A DNA stretch of 64,000 bases from Polyangium jinanense (lineage in GTDB: Bacteria; Myxococcota; Polyangia; Polyangiales; Polyangiaceae). Where the stretch lies: the NCBI RefSeq assembly GCF_028435365.1, contig NZ_JAGTJJ010000001.1:1130009-1194008 (forward strand), given 5' to 3'. Position 1 is the first letter of the stretch. Each line of letters begins with the position of its first letter. A program made the translations under genes and the position numbers. Below, one piece after another: positions 50,968 through 60,171 of the stretch. The notes under the pieces were generated by a model. It was not told the origin of the DNA. It did no database searches and saw only the letters and a program-made list of their open reading frames with translations.

Positions 50968-51894
50968 ATGCCCTACAAAAGCCTCTCTGCTCCCCGTCGT
51001 GTCGAGTCCCTCGACGCGGACGTCCGCGGCGCGGCCGCGATCGACAATCCGGGCCTCGTGGCCATGGTCTCCGCCGCGCCCGCGCGCCTCGCCGTCGTGC
51101 CGATCGGCAGCGGCACGAACAAGACGGTGAACCTCTCGCTCGGCCAGGGCGACGAAGTCGCGATGCTGTCGCGCGACGTGGCCCTCGTGCGCAGCGAAAA
51201 CGAGGTCTGGGCGGTGCTCGACATCCACCACCGCGCCAAGCTCGAGCGCGTCGCCAGCGACGTGCGCTCGCTCCGCGGTCGCCCCTCGGGCGAACACGCG
51301 CTCGCGCTCACCTGGGACGGCAACGCCATCCAGCTCTCGGTGTCGGGCAACGAGGTCGAGGCGCGGCCCTTCGTGCTGCGCGGAACCGTGAAAGCCGCCG
51401 ACCTCGGCGCCGTCGACACGACGGTCGTCGTGGAGGTCCCCGGCGGGCTCGAGCTGCGCATGCACCCCGGCCCGACGCCGGAGCCCGGCGCGAACGGACG
51501 CGTGGGCCTTCCCGCCGAGGCAAAAAAGTTCGACCGCCTGAGCAGCGGCACGGCCCTGCACGTGCTTTACAAGAAGGGCGATAGCGCCGCGTGCATCGTG
51601 ACCCAGCGCGGGGGACGGCTCGCGGCGAAGCTGGTCGACATTGGCGTGCCGATCACGTGCGCGGCGGTGAGCGAGACGAGCCTCGTCGTGGGCTTCGCCG
51701 ACGGACGCGCGGCGCTCTTCGACGGCCAGACGCTCGACGCCGCGGGCGGCGGGCCGATGACCCCGACGCATTCCCTCGCGCTCGGCGCACGCGGGGAGCC
51801 GACCACGATGCTCATCACGAACAAAGGCTCGGCCTGGGTTTGGGTCGGGACGAGCGGCGGTGAGGTCGTGCGCGTGTCGCTGCCGCGGAAGTAA
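50968..51894 (+). CDS. Beta-propeller-like hypothetical protein
   Basis: This 308-residue cytoplasmic protein is built of repeating four-strand patterns (ARLAVVPIGSGTNKTVNLSL, NEVWAVLDIHHRAKLERVAS, GSAWVWVGTSGGEVVRVSL) like a small beta-propeller. There is no signal peptide or known motif. It is divergent from the metallopeptidase gene, and the 96 bases between them must hold both promoters. It may serve as a protein-binding platform. Confidence 0.65.
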   Translation: MPYKSLSAPRRVESLDADVRGAAAIDNPGLVAMVSAAPARLAVVPIGSGTNKTVNLSLGQGDEVAMLSRDVALVRSENEVWAVLDIHHRAKLERVASDVRSLRGRPSGEHALALTWDGNAIQLSVSGNEVEARPFVLRGTVKAADLGAVDTTVVVEVPGGLELRMHPGPTPEPGANGRVGLPAEAKKFDRLSSGTALHVLYKKGDSAACIVTQRGGRLAAKLVDIGVPITCAAVSETSLVVGFADGRAALFDGQTLDAAGGGPMTPTHSLALGARGEPTTMLITNKGSAWVWVGTSGGEVVRVSLPRK

Positions 51895-52328
51895 TCGTTC
51901 CGGGCGCCCGCGCATCCGTCGCGGCGCACCGCGTTTTCCCCCGCATTCCCTCCTTCCGACCCACGACACCGCGATCTCGTCCTGATCGCGTGTTTCCTTC
52001 AGGAACGCCCTGCATCGGGGAAAAGCCTCCGCATGACGCGGACATGCGCTGCTGCCCGGACGACCCGGGTAGAAGGCTGCCGACCACGAAAAAAATCCTT
52101 GGCATGATTTCGTGGTTTTTCGCCGCGATCTCGGGTCGCCCGGTTTTGCAGAGACTTGCAAAGCTCCAGGGGTGGGACACATTACGGCCCGACCGGCGGG
52201 CCATGCCACAACGAAACGTCCGTGACGCTGATTCAGCGGCGGACGCAGGGCTTTCGTGCGCTCGCCGCTGCGCGCCCTCGGGGGCGTGGGGGCCATACCT
52301 ACCTTTCTTCATTTGATCGGAAGGCACC
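51895..52328. other. Intergenic region upstream of second kinase
   Basis: 434 bases with no supported gene. It presumably holds the promoter of the kinase/TPR operon. I saw no clear -35/-10 pair, sigma-54 site or hairpin. Confidence 0.4.
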
Positions 52329-53885
52329 ATGTCGAAGCAGGAGGCATCGAACATCGTTTCGGTGGGGGACGTCCTCGCCGGCAAGTATCGCGTGGAGAAG
52401 GTGCTCGGGATGGGCGGAATGGGCGTCGTCGTCGCCGCCACGCACCTCGACCTGCGCGAGGTCCGGGCCGTGAAGCTCATGCGTCCCGAGGCGTCGAGCG
52501 AGCAATGCGTCGAGCGTTTCCTGCGCGAGGCGCGCGCCGTCGTTCGCCTCCGCAGCGAGCACGTCGCCGAGGTGTACGACGTCGGCCGCCTCGATTCCGG
52601 CGCGCCCTACATCGTGATGGAGATGCTCGAAGGACAGGATCTCGCCGCAATGCAAAAGCGCCGCGGCGCCTTCCCCATCGAGGAGGCCGTCCTGTACGTC
52701 GCGCAAGCCTGCCATGCGCTCGCCGAGGCCCATGCCGCCGGGATCGTCCACCGCGATTTGAAGCCCGGAAACCTCTTCCTCACGCGCCGCTCGGACGGAT
52801 CGCCCTGCATCAAGGTTCTCGATTTCGGGATCTCCAAGCACACGAGGCCCGAGGTGGACGATCCGGAGATGACCGGCGCGCGCGACCTCATGGGCTCTCC
52901 ACTTTACATGGCGCCGGAGCAAATGCGCTCGGCGAGCAAGGTTTGCGCACGGGCCGACGTCTGGGCCCTCGGCGCCATTCTCTACAAATTGCTCACGGGG
53001 CGCGCTCCGTTCCAGGCGGCCACGGTGCCCGAGATCTTCGCGGCCGTCCTCGCCAAACCCGTCAAGCTGCCCTCCGCGATCCGGCCCGACGTTCCGCGCG
53101 GCCTCGATAACGTCGTGATGCGTTGCCTGGACAAACATACCTCGCGCCGGTATGCCTCGGCCACCGAGCTGCTCAACGCGCTCCGGCCGTTCGGGCCGTG
53201 GGACGCGACGCTGGAGGAGGACGGGGAAGCGACCCGTCTTGGCACCCTCGCGCGCCGCAGCAGCATTCCGCCCGGCCGGCTCCGGCTGGTCACGCCGCGA
53301 GAAACCCTCGAATCGTCGCCCCCGACGCCGACGCCGGCGCGGACGTCCACGCCGCCCTCGGTGCCCGTGCGTATGCCGAGCCGTCCCCACCTCGCCCTGC
53401 TCGAGGAGCAGGAGCCCGCTGCCGAGGTGATCGAGAAAGACGATCGGAGCATGGGGCCCTGGGAGGGCTCGCACGACAAACCTGCCTCACGGCCGGTGCG
53501 CCTCGTGCTCGTCGCGGGCTTGACCGCGCTCTCGGCGCTCGCAGGCGCGGGGGTCGCGGCGATCGGCGTGCAATGGCCCGCCTTCCGGGCAGCGCCGCAA
53601 CGAACCCAGGAGACGAGGGCCCTCGGCGTGCACGTGCCTTTCACGACCACGCGGGAATCGCTCCCCGCGCCCGCGGCGCAGCCACCCGCGCCCGCGTCCA
53701 CGGTGACGCCCGCGGCGAACGAAATGGATATCGATATCGAGCCCGCGCCGACCGCTTCGGCGTCCGCCGACGCGGACCGCAAGCCCTCGCGAAAAACGCC
53801 GGGATCGACGCCCACGGCGGCAAGCCCTACCAAACCCGGGCAGACCGGGCACCGCCCTTACGACCCCTTCACGGGGCGCCATTGA
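52329..53885 (+). CDS. Membrane Ser/Thr protein kinase, second module
   Basis: This is a 518-residue Hanks-type kinase. It has glycine loop LGMGGMGVVV, Lys in RAVKLM, HRDLKPGN at about 140, DFGISKH and SPLYMAPEQ. The kinase domain ends near 285. A Pro/Thr-rich linker leads to one transmembrane helix at about 390-414. The periplasmic tail contains IDIEPAPTAS and ends HRPYDPFTGRH, closely resembling the tail of the kinase at 4915-6357. It is followed by a TPR/PEGA-type gene as in the first module. All catalytic residues are present. Confidence 0.92.
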   Translation: MSKQEASNIVSVGDVLAGKYRVEKVLGMGGMGVVVAATHLDLREVRAVKLMRPEASSEQCVERFLREARAVVRLRSEHVAEVYDVGRLDSGAPYIVMEMLEGQDLAAMQKRRGAFPIEEAVLYVAQACHALAEAHAAGIVHRDLKPGNLFLTRRSDGSPCIKVLDFGISKHTRPEVDDPEMTGARDLMGSPLYMAPEQMRSASKVCARADVWALGAILYKLLTGRAPFQAATVPEIFAAVLAKPVKLPSAIRPDVPRGLDNVVMRCLDKHTSRRYASATELLNALRPFGPWDATLEEDGEATRLGTLARRSSIPPGRLRLVTPRETLESSPPTPTPARTSTPPSVPVRMPSRPHLALLEEQEPAAEVIEKDDRSMGPWEGSHDKPASRPVRLVLVAGLTALSALAGAGVAAIGVQWPAFRAAPQRTQETRALGVHVPFTTTRESLPAPAAQPPAPASTVTPAANEMDIDIEPAPTASASADADRKPSRKTPGSTPTAASPTKPGQTGHRPYDPFTGRH

Positions 53886-53912
53886 CGCGGCGATCGAGGA
53901 AGGAGCTTCGAC

Positions 53913-54881
53913 ATGTCCGGAAAACACACAGGAGCCGCGCTGTTCACAGCGATCGCCCTTTTCTGCACGATGACGGCCGCGCGCGCCGAGGAGCCCACGT
54001 CCACGCACGGGCTCGGTCCGGTCGAGCGCGCGGAGGTGCTCTTCACCCGCGCGATGGAGCTCTCGGCCGAGGGACGCGACGTCGAGGCCTGTCCCATGCT
54101 CGAACAGAGCCTCGAGCTCGATCCGGCCATGGGCACACGGTACAGGCTCGCGGAATGTTATGAAAAGACGAGCCACCGCGAAACCGCGTATCGGCTCTAT
54201 ACCGAGGTCGCGATCGAGGCGAAGCGCGCCGGCATGACCGATCGGGAGAGCCGGGCGCGCCTGCGCAGCGAGGCGCTGTCGGCGATGCTCGCGCGGCTCG
54301 TCGTCTGGGTGCCGAAGGAGGTCGCGGAGACGCCCGATCTCGAGGTCACGATCGACGGCAGGCCACTCGATCGGGCAGCCTGGACCGGCGATCCGCTCCC
54401 GGTCGAGCTCGGCGAGCACGTGCTCGAAGCCATGGCGCCCGGGCGAAAGCCCTATCGTCGTGTCGTGCCCGTGCGCGATACGTCCGTCCCCGTCGAGCTC
54501 AGCGTGCCTACGCTGCGCGGCGAGCACGAAGCACCGCCCGTGCCTCATGTCGAAGCCACGATTCCCGTGGCGCACGCGAGCGCAGCGACCCCGGCCCCGA
54601 GCGTGCGCACCACGGCCGCGCTCGTGCTCGGGGTCGGCGGCGCCAGCGCCTTCCTCGTGGGCGCGGGCATCGCCGGGGTGTCCCTGGCGACGGGAGGTTT
54701 GTCTGGGACGACGCGCTCCACGTCCGCGATCGGCCTCGGGCTCGGCGGCGCGAGCGTCGTGGCTGCGGGCGTCCTTTGGCTCGTCACACCACCAGCCAAG
54801 CGCGACAGCGGCGCGGCCATGGCCGTCGTGCCCACCGTCGGTCCCCTCGGCGGCGGCGTTTCCCTCCTCGGACGATTCTGA
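53913..54881 (+). CDS. Periplasmic TPR/PEGA-type protein, second module
   Basis: This is a 322-residue exported protein: signal ending TAARA, TPR-like helices (VLFTRAMELSAEGRDVEACP, LDPAMGTRYRLAECYEKT) and a PEGA-like segment (LEVTIDGRPLDRAAW, GEHVLEAMAPGRKPYRR). Two C-terminal hydrophobic segments follow. It is homologous in layout to 3769-4905, including TRYRLAECYEK versus ARIGLGDCYRK. AAGGAG lies eight bases before ATG 53913. It is probably cotranscribed with the kinase gene 27 bases upstream. Confidence 0.82.
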   Translation: MSGKHTGAALFTAIALFCTMTAARAEEPTSTHGLGPVERAEVLFTRAMELSAEGRDVEACPMLEQSLELDPAMGTRYRLAECYEKTSHRETAYRLYTEVAIEAKRAGMTDRESRARLRSEALSAMLARLVVWVPKEVAETPDLEVTIDGRPLDRAAWTGDPLPVELGEHVLEAMAPGRKPYRRVVPVRDTSVPVELSVPTLRGEHEAPPVPHVEATIPVAHASAATPAPSVRTTAALVLGVGGASAFLVGAGIAGVSLATGGLSGTTRSTSAIGLGLGGASVVAAGVLWLVTPPAKRDSGAAMAVVPTVGPLGGGVSLLGRF

Positions 54882-54956
54882 GCCGCTCGTTCTTCCCCCG
54901 CGCCAAGCCCGGCTGCTACCCTCCGTCGGGAACGAAGGATCACGGAGGGATTTGTC

Positions 54957-55652
54957 ATGCGAAACCTGACCCTGTCCGACCTGCGCGCGGGCCTCTTGGA
55001 CCTGTTCCATCACCGCGACGAGGCGCTGAAGGCCACGCAGACGGGCAAGCTGTATGGTCCGATCCTGGCCGCGAAGCGCAAGGCGATCGAGAACCTCGAG
55101 GACGCGGGGGGCAGGCCCGTCGGCGATCTGACCGAGGCCGACGCGCATCACGACGGACTCGGCACGGCGATCTGGCATTACACCGAGGCCGTCCTCTCCC
55201 ATCCGTTCGTGCCCGAGGAGCGGCGCGCGGCGGCGCGTCGCATTCGCGAGGCGTTCATCCGTGACCTCGGCGTGCTCAGCGACAGCTATGCGGAGGAAGC
55301 GGCGGCGGCGAAGCAGAACCGGCCGAAGCTCGCGGAGCTCGAAGCCGATCTGCGCGCCGCGCCGACGCCCGACGGAAAGACGCTCTACGACTGGGCGAGC
55401 GCGTTCGTGGATCACGGCGACAAACTCGCGCAGCTCCTCGCGGGGCGCGGGCAAGCCACGGGGTTCGAGTATTTCCGGCAGCAGACGGCGCTGCGCGTGA
55501 CCACGATCGGCCTGCTCGGCCGTTTCCGCGCCGCGCTGCGCGACGAGCTGGTCGAGCACCCGCACATGCCGCGTGATCTCGACGAGCGGATCTTCGGCGG
55601 CTTCGACGAGCTCTCCCAGAAGCGCGCCGACGCGAAGGAAAAACGCGCGTAA
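54957..55652 (+). CDS. MRNLTL-family helical protein, copy B
   Basis: This 231-residue soluble helical protein is paralogous to 35754-36500, sharing MRNLTL, TGKLYGP, HHDGLGTAI, RRIREAFI and LLGRFRAALRDEL. It has no known domain. GGAGGGA lies about eight bases before ATG 54957. It follows the kinase/TPR module and ends before a strong hairpin at 55695-55718. The spacing of conserved blocks is kept between the copies except for a shorter C-terminus here. Confidence 0.75.
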   Translation: MRNLTLSDLRAGLLDLFHHRDEALKATQTGKLYGPILAAKRKAIENLEDAGGRPVGDLTEADAHHDGLGTAIWHYTEAVLSHPFVPEERRAAARRIREAFIRDLGVLSDSYAEEAAAAKQNRPKLAELEADLRAAPTPDGKTLYDWASAFVDHGDKLAQLLAGRGQATGFEYFRQQTALRVTTIGLLGRFRAALRDELVEHPHMPRDLDERIFGGFDELSQKRADAKEKRA

Positions 55653-55694
55653 CGGGACGATTCCCTCGCCCCCGAACAACTCCCTCACCCCCGG

Positions 55695-55718
55695 CCCCTC
55701 TCCCTTGCGGGAGAGGGG
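55695..55718. terminator. Perfect hairpin between convergent genes
   Basis: CCCCTCTCCC (55695-55704) and GGGAGAGGGG (55709-55718) form a perfect 10-base stem with a TTGC loop between convergent genes. Such CCTCTCCC-loop-GGGAGAGG units are widespread dispersed hairpins in GC-rich bacteria. It should terminate transcription in both directions. Confidence 0.75.
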
Positions 55719-55737
55719 AGACGAGGGAAAGAGGCGC

Positions 55738-58521
55738 TCAGCCCTTCGGCGCGACGAGCTTCGCGAGGTCGCGGGCTTGTTTGGCGTAATCGGCTTTGCC
55801 GAGCTTGTCGTAGCCCTTGGCGAGGTCCTCGTAGATCTGGGTCATCTCGGCGGGCTCGGGTTTCGTGAGGATTGCGCTGTTCAGCTCGAAGATCGCCGAG
55901 ACCTGCTGGCCCGAGCGCGCGAGGGCCTTGGCGTAGAGGCGGTGGACCTTGGTGTTCGAGACGTCGACGTAGATCGCGCTTTCGCCCACCTTGACCGCCT
56001 CTTCCCAGAGGCCGCGCTCGACGAGCAGCTCCAGAAGCTTCACCCACACGCGCCGATCGTGCTGATCGAGCAGCGATAGCCGCCGCAAGGCGTCGAGCTG
56101 CCCGGCGATGTCCTTTTGCTCCTTCGCGAGGTCGTAGAGACCCTGGAGCGGCTCGGCCTGCGAGGGGTCGAACTTGAACGCGGCCTCGAAGCAGGCCTTC
56201 ATGCGCGTCTTGTCCTTGCGCATCTCGGCGAGGTCGGCGGCCTTCATGCGCAGGACGTAGCCGTCGTGGCCGTTCGCCACCATCTTGTCGAGGATCCGCG
56301 CCGCGTCGTCGAGCTTCTTTTCGCCCATCGCGAGGCGCAGGCGCACGAAGTTCGCGTCGGGTTGCTTCGGATCGAGCGCGAGCGCCTCGTCGAGCACCGC
56401 GAGCGCCTCCGGCTTCTGCCCGTCCGAAAAAAGCGCGAGCGCGAGCTCCACGAGCTTCTTCGGGTTTTTCGGATCGGTACGCAGCGCCTTGCGCGCCTCG
56501 TCGAGCGGAGGCGCGTGCAGGTCCGGCACGTATTGCTTTTCGTAACGCGCGAGCCGCTTCTTCAGCCATTCGCGGAACTGCCGATCGACCTCGTCGTGCG
56601 AGACGCCGAGCGCGCCCTTGATGACGTCCGGCGTGCGCTCGCCTTTGCCCCAGCGCGGCAGCATGGCCGCGACTTTGTCGAATCCGTATTTGTCGGCCAT
56701 GAACACGACGAGCTGGCTCGCCGCGAAATAGGCCATCGTCACGTCCTCCACGGAGTCGACGTGGGTGAAGGCGCGGTTGAAACCGTCGAGCGGCGGGATG
56801 CGCCCGCCCTTCAGCGCGGCGAAGAGCGCCGGGTCCTCCTCGCGTTGCCATTCGGGGCGGCGAATGATCGTCTCGTATTCGCTGAGGCCCTCGGTGAACC
56901 AGCGCGGGACGTGGCTCTTCGAATACTGGATCGCGAAGACGTGCCCGAGCTCGTGCCAGAGCACGTTGCCCCAGTTGAACGGTCCTGCGCCGGGCGAGAG
57001 CGCCGCGAGGGACTGGCCGAAGCAAACGCCCTGGATGCCGACGTTCGGCAGGCCGCTCGTGCGAATGCTGAAGTGCTCCGAGTCGGCGTAGAGCTCGATC
57101 GAGACGGGCATCTTCGGCGTGAAGCCATAACGCTTCACCATCGAATCCCACGCCTCGTCGAGCATGCGCGGGACGTAGCGCTCGAGGACGGGCTTCTCCT
57201 CCTTGTGATACCGAATGCGGAAGCGCGTGCCGTTCGTCGCGACGTACTCCCCGGGGATCGTCTTCTCGAACAGGTTCAGCGTGTTGTAGGCGCGGACGTT
57301 GAACCGATCCTTCTTCCACGATTTGCGGAGCGCATCGAGGCCGCCGTCATCGTCGCCGAGGCGGATCTTGTTCAAGCCGAGCGTCGCGAAGGCCTTCATG
57401 TCCTGCGCGTCGACCTGCGTGGCCTCGTCCATCATGCGGACGATGTCCTCGTAGCGATGCTCCCACTCGGCGTACTCCGCGACGATCTGGAAGAACGCGG
57501 AGTACTCGGGGTTCAGCGAGAGGACCTGCTTCTTCGTGGCCTCGTAACCCGCGAGATCGTCGGCGAGGAAGCGCGTCGCCGCCTTCATCGAGAGCAGCTC
57601 CAGGTTCGTCGCGTCGACCTCGAGGCCACGCTTGACCGCTGCATCGGCCGCCGCGATGTCCATCGTGCGCAGCGCGAGTCCGGCGCGGATCACGTACGCC
57701 GAGGTGAGGTTCGGATTCACCTCGAGCGCCTGCTTGATCTCGCTCTCGGCCGCCTCGAAGTCCATGGCGTTCTCGAGCTTGACGCGCGCCATGGCGACGT
57801 GGACGCGCGGATCCTTGGGCGCGATCTTCTGCGCGGCCTTGACGGACTCGCCCGCCTCGCCGGGGTTGTACTTGTCGAGGAAGAGCTCGGCGCGCCAGAG
57901 GAGCGTCTCGACGCGCGTCTTCGCGCCCGCCTTCTCGGCCTCGCCGTACGCCTGGTTCGCGTCGTGCGCCGAGCGCAGGAGATGCGCCGCGCGACCGACG
58001 AGCGAGAGGCCCTCGGCGTCACGATCGTTGATCGTGTCGTCGTTGTACGCCTCGACGAGCCTGCGCAGCGGCACGCTCGCCGCGCCGCGTTTTCCGCTGC
58101 GGATCAAGAGCTCGCCGAGAACGAGCCGCGCCCTGTGCGCCGTGTCCTCGTCCGCGACGTCCTTCACGGCGTCGATCGCCTCGTTCACCTTCCCTTGCGA
58201 CGCGAGCGCCTCGGCGATGATGGGCGCGGCCTGGATCTTCGTGTCCTTGCCGAGCGCCGCGGCGCTCTTCGCCGTCTTCACGGCGTCGGCGTAGCGGCCC
58301 TGGAGGAGTTCGAGCCGCGCTTTCTCGACGAGGGCCGGGCCGCGCTCGGGCCCGGACTTGACGGCGTCGAGCTCCTTCTGCGCGGCGGCGTAGTCGCCCT
58401 TCTGCGCGAGGATCGCGGCGCGCCCGACGGCCTTGCCGGACGTGTCGTCCGCGAAGGATCCAGCCGGAGCGAGCAAGGTGGCAGCGAAGAGGGCAGCGAG
58501 GAAGGAGCGGTTCGTGCGCAT
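55738..58521 (-). CDS. TPR protein with peptidase-MA-like gluzincin domain
   Basis: This 927-residue exported protein has a signal ending SFADD. TPR repeats fill about 25-420 and again about 690-920. Between them is a metallopeptidase-like domain with HELGHVFAIQY near 520 and WFTEGLSEYE, giving HEXXH followed 16 residues later by Glu, as in the peptidase MA/gluzincin group. It probably acts on protein substrates in the periplasm, with TPRs recruiting them. It is divergent from the kamA-like gene and convergent with the MRNLTL copy B. Confidence 0.85.
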   Translation of the reverse strand: MRTNRSFLAALFAATLLAPAGSFADDTSGKAVGRAAILAQKGDYAAAQKELDAVKSGPERGPALVEKARLELLQGRYADAVKTAKSAAALGKDTKIQAAPIIAEALASQGKVNEAIDAVKDVADEDTAHRARLVLGELLIRSGKRGAASVPLRRLVEAYNDDTINDRDAEGLSLVGRAAHLLRSAHDANQAYGEAEKAGAKTRVETLLWRAELFLDKYNPGEAGESVKAAQKIAPKDPRVHVAMARVKLENAMDFEAAESEIKQALEVNPNLTSAYVIRAGLALRTMDIAAADAAVKRGLEVDATNLELLSMKAATRFLADDLAGYEATKKQVLSLNPEYSAFFQIVAEYAEWEHRYEDIVRMMDEATQVDAQDMKAFATLGLNKIRLGDDDGGLDALRKSWKKDRFNVRAYNTLNLFEKTIPGEYVATNGTRFRIRYHKEEKPVLERYVPRMLDEAWDSMVKRYGFTPKMPVSIELYADSEHFSIRTSGLPNVGIQGVCFGQSLAALSPGAGPFNWGNVLWHELGHVFAIQYSKSHVPRWFTEGLSEYETIIRRPEWQREEDPALFAALKGGRIPPLDGFNRAFTHVDSVEDVTMAYFAASQLVVFMADKYGFDKVAAMLPRWGKGERTPDVIKGALGVSHDEVDRQFREWLKKRLARYEKQYVPDLHAPPLDEARKALRTDPKNPKKLVELALALFSDGQKPEALAVLDEALALDPKQPDANFVRLRLAMGEKKLDDAARILDKMVANGHDGYVLRMKAADLAEMRKDKTRMKACFEAAFKFDPSQAEPLQGLYDLAKEQKDIAGQLDALRRLSLLDQHDRRVWVKLLELLVERGLWEEAVKVGESAIYVDVSNTKVHRLYAKALARSGQQVSAIFELNSAILTKPEPAEMTQIYEDLAKGYDKLGKADYAKQARDLAKLVAPKG

Positions 58522-58658
58522 GTTCGTCGAGCCGGAAAGGCAGGTTCTTTCTTACGACGCGCGCCGGCCCCTTTCCAGGGCGAGCGTACGCTGGCGAGCA
58601 GGCGGGCGCGCGACGTCGCTGGCTTTTGGACCGAAAGGAGTCTAGGAGGAGCGGCGCC

Positions 58659-59780
58659 GTGGGTGCGAGGGCATGCGAAGTGGAACGCGCGCAAGAGCGC
58701 GAGGGCGCGCACGAAGACGCGCGCCGGACGTCGCGACGCGTCAGCGAGCTGGTCGAGAAGGGTCTCGTGGATCGCGGCGAGATGGAGGCGCTCGAGCGTG
58801 TCGCGGAGCGCTTCAGCGTGGCCATCACGCCCGACCTCGTGGACCTCGTCACGCCGGGTGATCCGAACGACCCAATCGCGAAGCAGTTCGTACCGAGCAA
58901 ACGCGAGCTCCGGATCCTGCCGGAAGAACGCGTGGATCCGATCGGCGACGATCCGCACACGCCGGTCAAGGGGATCACGCACCGCTACCCGGACAGGCTG
59001 CTCTTGAAGCCGGTCCACGTCTGTCCCGCGTACTGCCGTTTCTGCTTCCGGCGCGAGAAGGTCGGTCCGGGCAGCGAGGTGCTGTCGCGCGAGGAGCTCG
59101 CGGCGGCGCTCGCGTACGTGCGCGCGCACGAGGAGGTGTGGGAGGTGATCCTGAGCGGGGGCGATCCGCTGATCCTGCCGCCCCGCAAGCTCGCCGAGAT
59201 CACCTCCGCGCTCGCCGCGATCGAGCACGTGCGGATCCTGCGCGTGCACACGCGCGTGCCGGTGATGGAGCCCGGGCGCATCGACGCGGCGATGATCGAG
59301 GCGCTGCGCGTGCCGGGCCTGACGACGTACGTCGTTTTGCACACCAACCATCCCCGCGAGCTCGGTCCGAAGGCGCGCGAGGCGTGCACGCGGATCGTGG
59401 ACGCGGGGATCCCGATGCTGTCGCAGACGGTGCTCCTGCGCGGGGTGAACGCGGACGCCGAGACCTTGAAGGAGCTGTTCCGCGAGCTCGTGGTTTTACG
59501 GGTCAAACCGTATTACCTGCACCACGGGGATCTGGCGGTGGGGACGGGTCATTTCCGGACGAGCATCGCGGAGGGGCAAACGATCCTGCGCGAGCTCAGG
59601 CAGAGCTTGTCGGGGATCGCGCAGCCGACGTACGTGCTCGATATCCCGGGCGGTTACGGGAAGGTGCCGATCGGGCCGGGGTATCTGGGCGCGGAAGGGG
59701 AAGACGGGCGGCGGACGGTGGAAGATCCGTGGGGGCGGAGGCATGAGTATCCGCCGGGGAACGGGAAGACGGGGGATTGA
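58659..59780 (+). CDS. kamA: Lysine 2,3-aminomutase-family radical SAM enzyme
   Basis: This 373-residue protein has the radical SAM motif CPAYCRFC (Cys near 121, 125, 128) binding a 4Fe-4S cluster. Other KamA/EpmB features are TPVKGITHRYPDRLLLKP upstream of the cluster, ILSGGDPLILP and the PLP Lys region in LRVKPYYLHHGDLA near the C-terminus. It converts L-lysine to beta-lysine, or acts on a related amino acid; EpmB-type members supply beta-lysine for EF-P. No EF-P or EpmA gene is nearby, so the pathway is open. GTG 58659 has GGAGGAG about twelve bases upstream; a TTG at 58626 is less likely. Confidence 0.88.
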   Translation: MGARACEVERAQEREGAHEDARRTSRRVSELVEKGLVDRGEMEALERVAERFSVAITPDLVDLVTPGDPNDPIAKQFVPSKRELRILPEERVDPIGDDPHTPVKGITHRYPDRLLLKPVHVCPAYCRFCFRREKVGPGSEVLSREELAAALAYVRAHEEVWEVILSGGDPLILPPRKLAEITSALAAIEHVRILRVHTRVPVMEPGRIDAAMIEALRVPGLTTYVVLHTNHPRELGPKAREACTRIVDAGIPMLSQTVLLRGVNADAETLKELFRELVVLRVKPYYLHHGDLAVGTGHFRTSIAEGQTILRELRQSLSGIAQPTYVLDIPGGYGKVPIGPGYLGAEGEDGRRTVEDPWGRRHEYPPGNGKTGD

Positions 59781-60171
59781 AGGGGGGCAGGTCAGGCGGG
59801 GCGTTTCCAGGCGCAGACCGTATCGATGTAATGCATGGCGTGGGTGACCTGGACGCATGCCAGCACCTCCCGGGCCGAACCGAGAGCCGAGGGATGGTTC
59901 GACGCCTCTCCTGTCCGCAGCTCGGACGCACCACGTCCACGCTGCCCATAGCGCCCCTCCCATGAGACCCCTGGCCGCCAAGGGGTGCGCCGAGCGTCTG
60001 GACTCCAGGGCGGCGTTCGGAGTTTCATGACGACCTCACGCGCCTGCACACCCAAGAGTCGCACGAGCTCTGCGTGGGCCAAACTCCGCCGGTGCCAAGT
60101 CACCCCCTTTGGGATATAAAAATAGCTGGTCGTAGTGCGTCGCCTTGACGGGCGAGCGAGCAAGGTTTTCG
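59781..60171 (+). promoter_or_regulatory. Intergenic region with promoter before hybrid kinase
   Basis: 391 bases with one promoter-like pair: GTGCCA at 60092-60097 and TATAAA at 60115-60120, spacer 17, giving a start about 45 bases before the kinase ATG. A minus-strand frame (59792-60028, about 78 codons, ending VTHAMHYIDTVCAWKRPA) has some coding character but no known domain, so I do not call it a gene. Confidence 0.5.

Noticed and set aside
56116..59007. A 963-codon open frame on the plus strand
   Set aside because: It is antisense to the TPR/gluzincin gene and then enters kamA out of frame; composition is Arg/Leu/Glu shadow-like.
59792..60028. Minus-strand frame of about 78 codons after kamA
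   Set aside because: The C-terminus has some coding character, but there is no ribosome-binding site or family match and it overlaps a promoter-bearing intergenic region.
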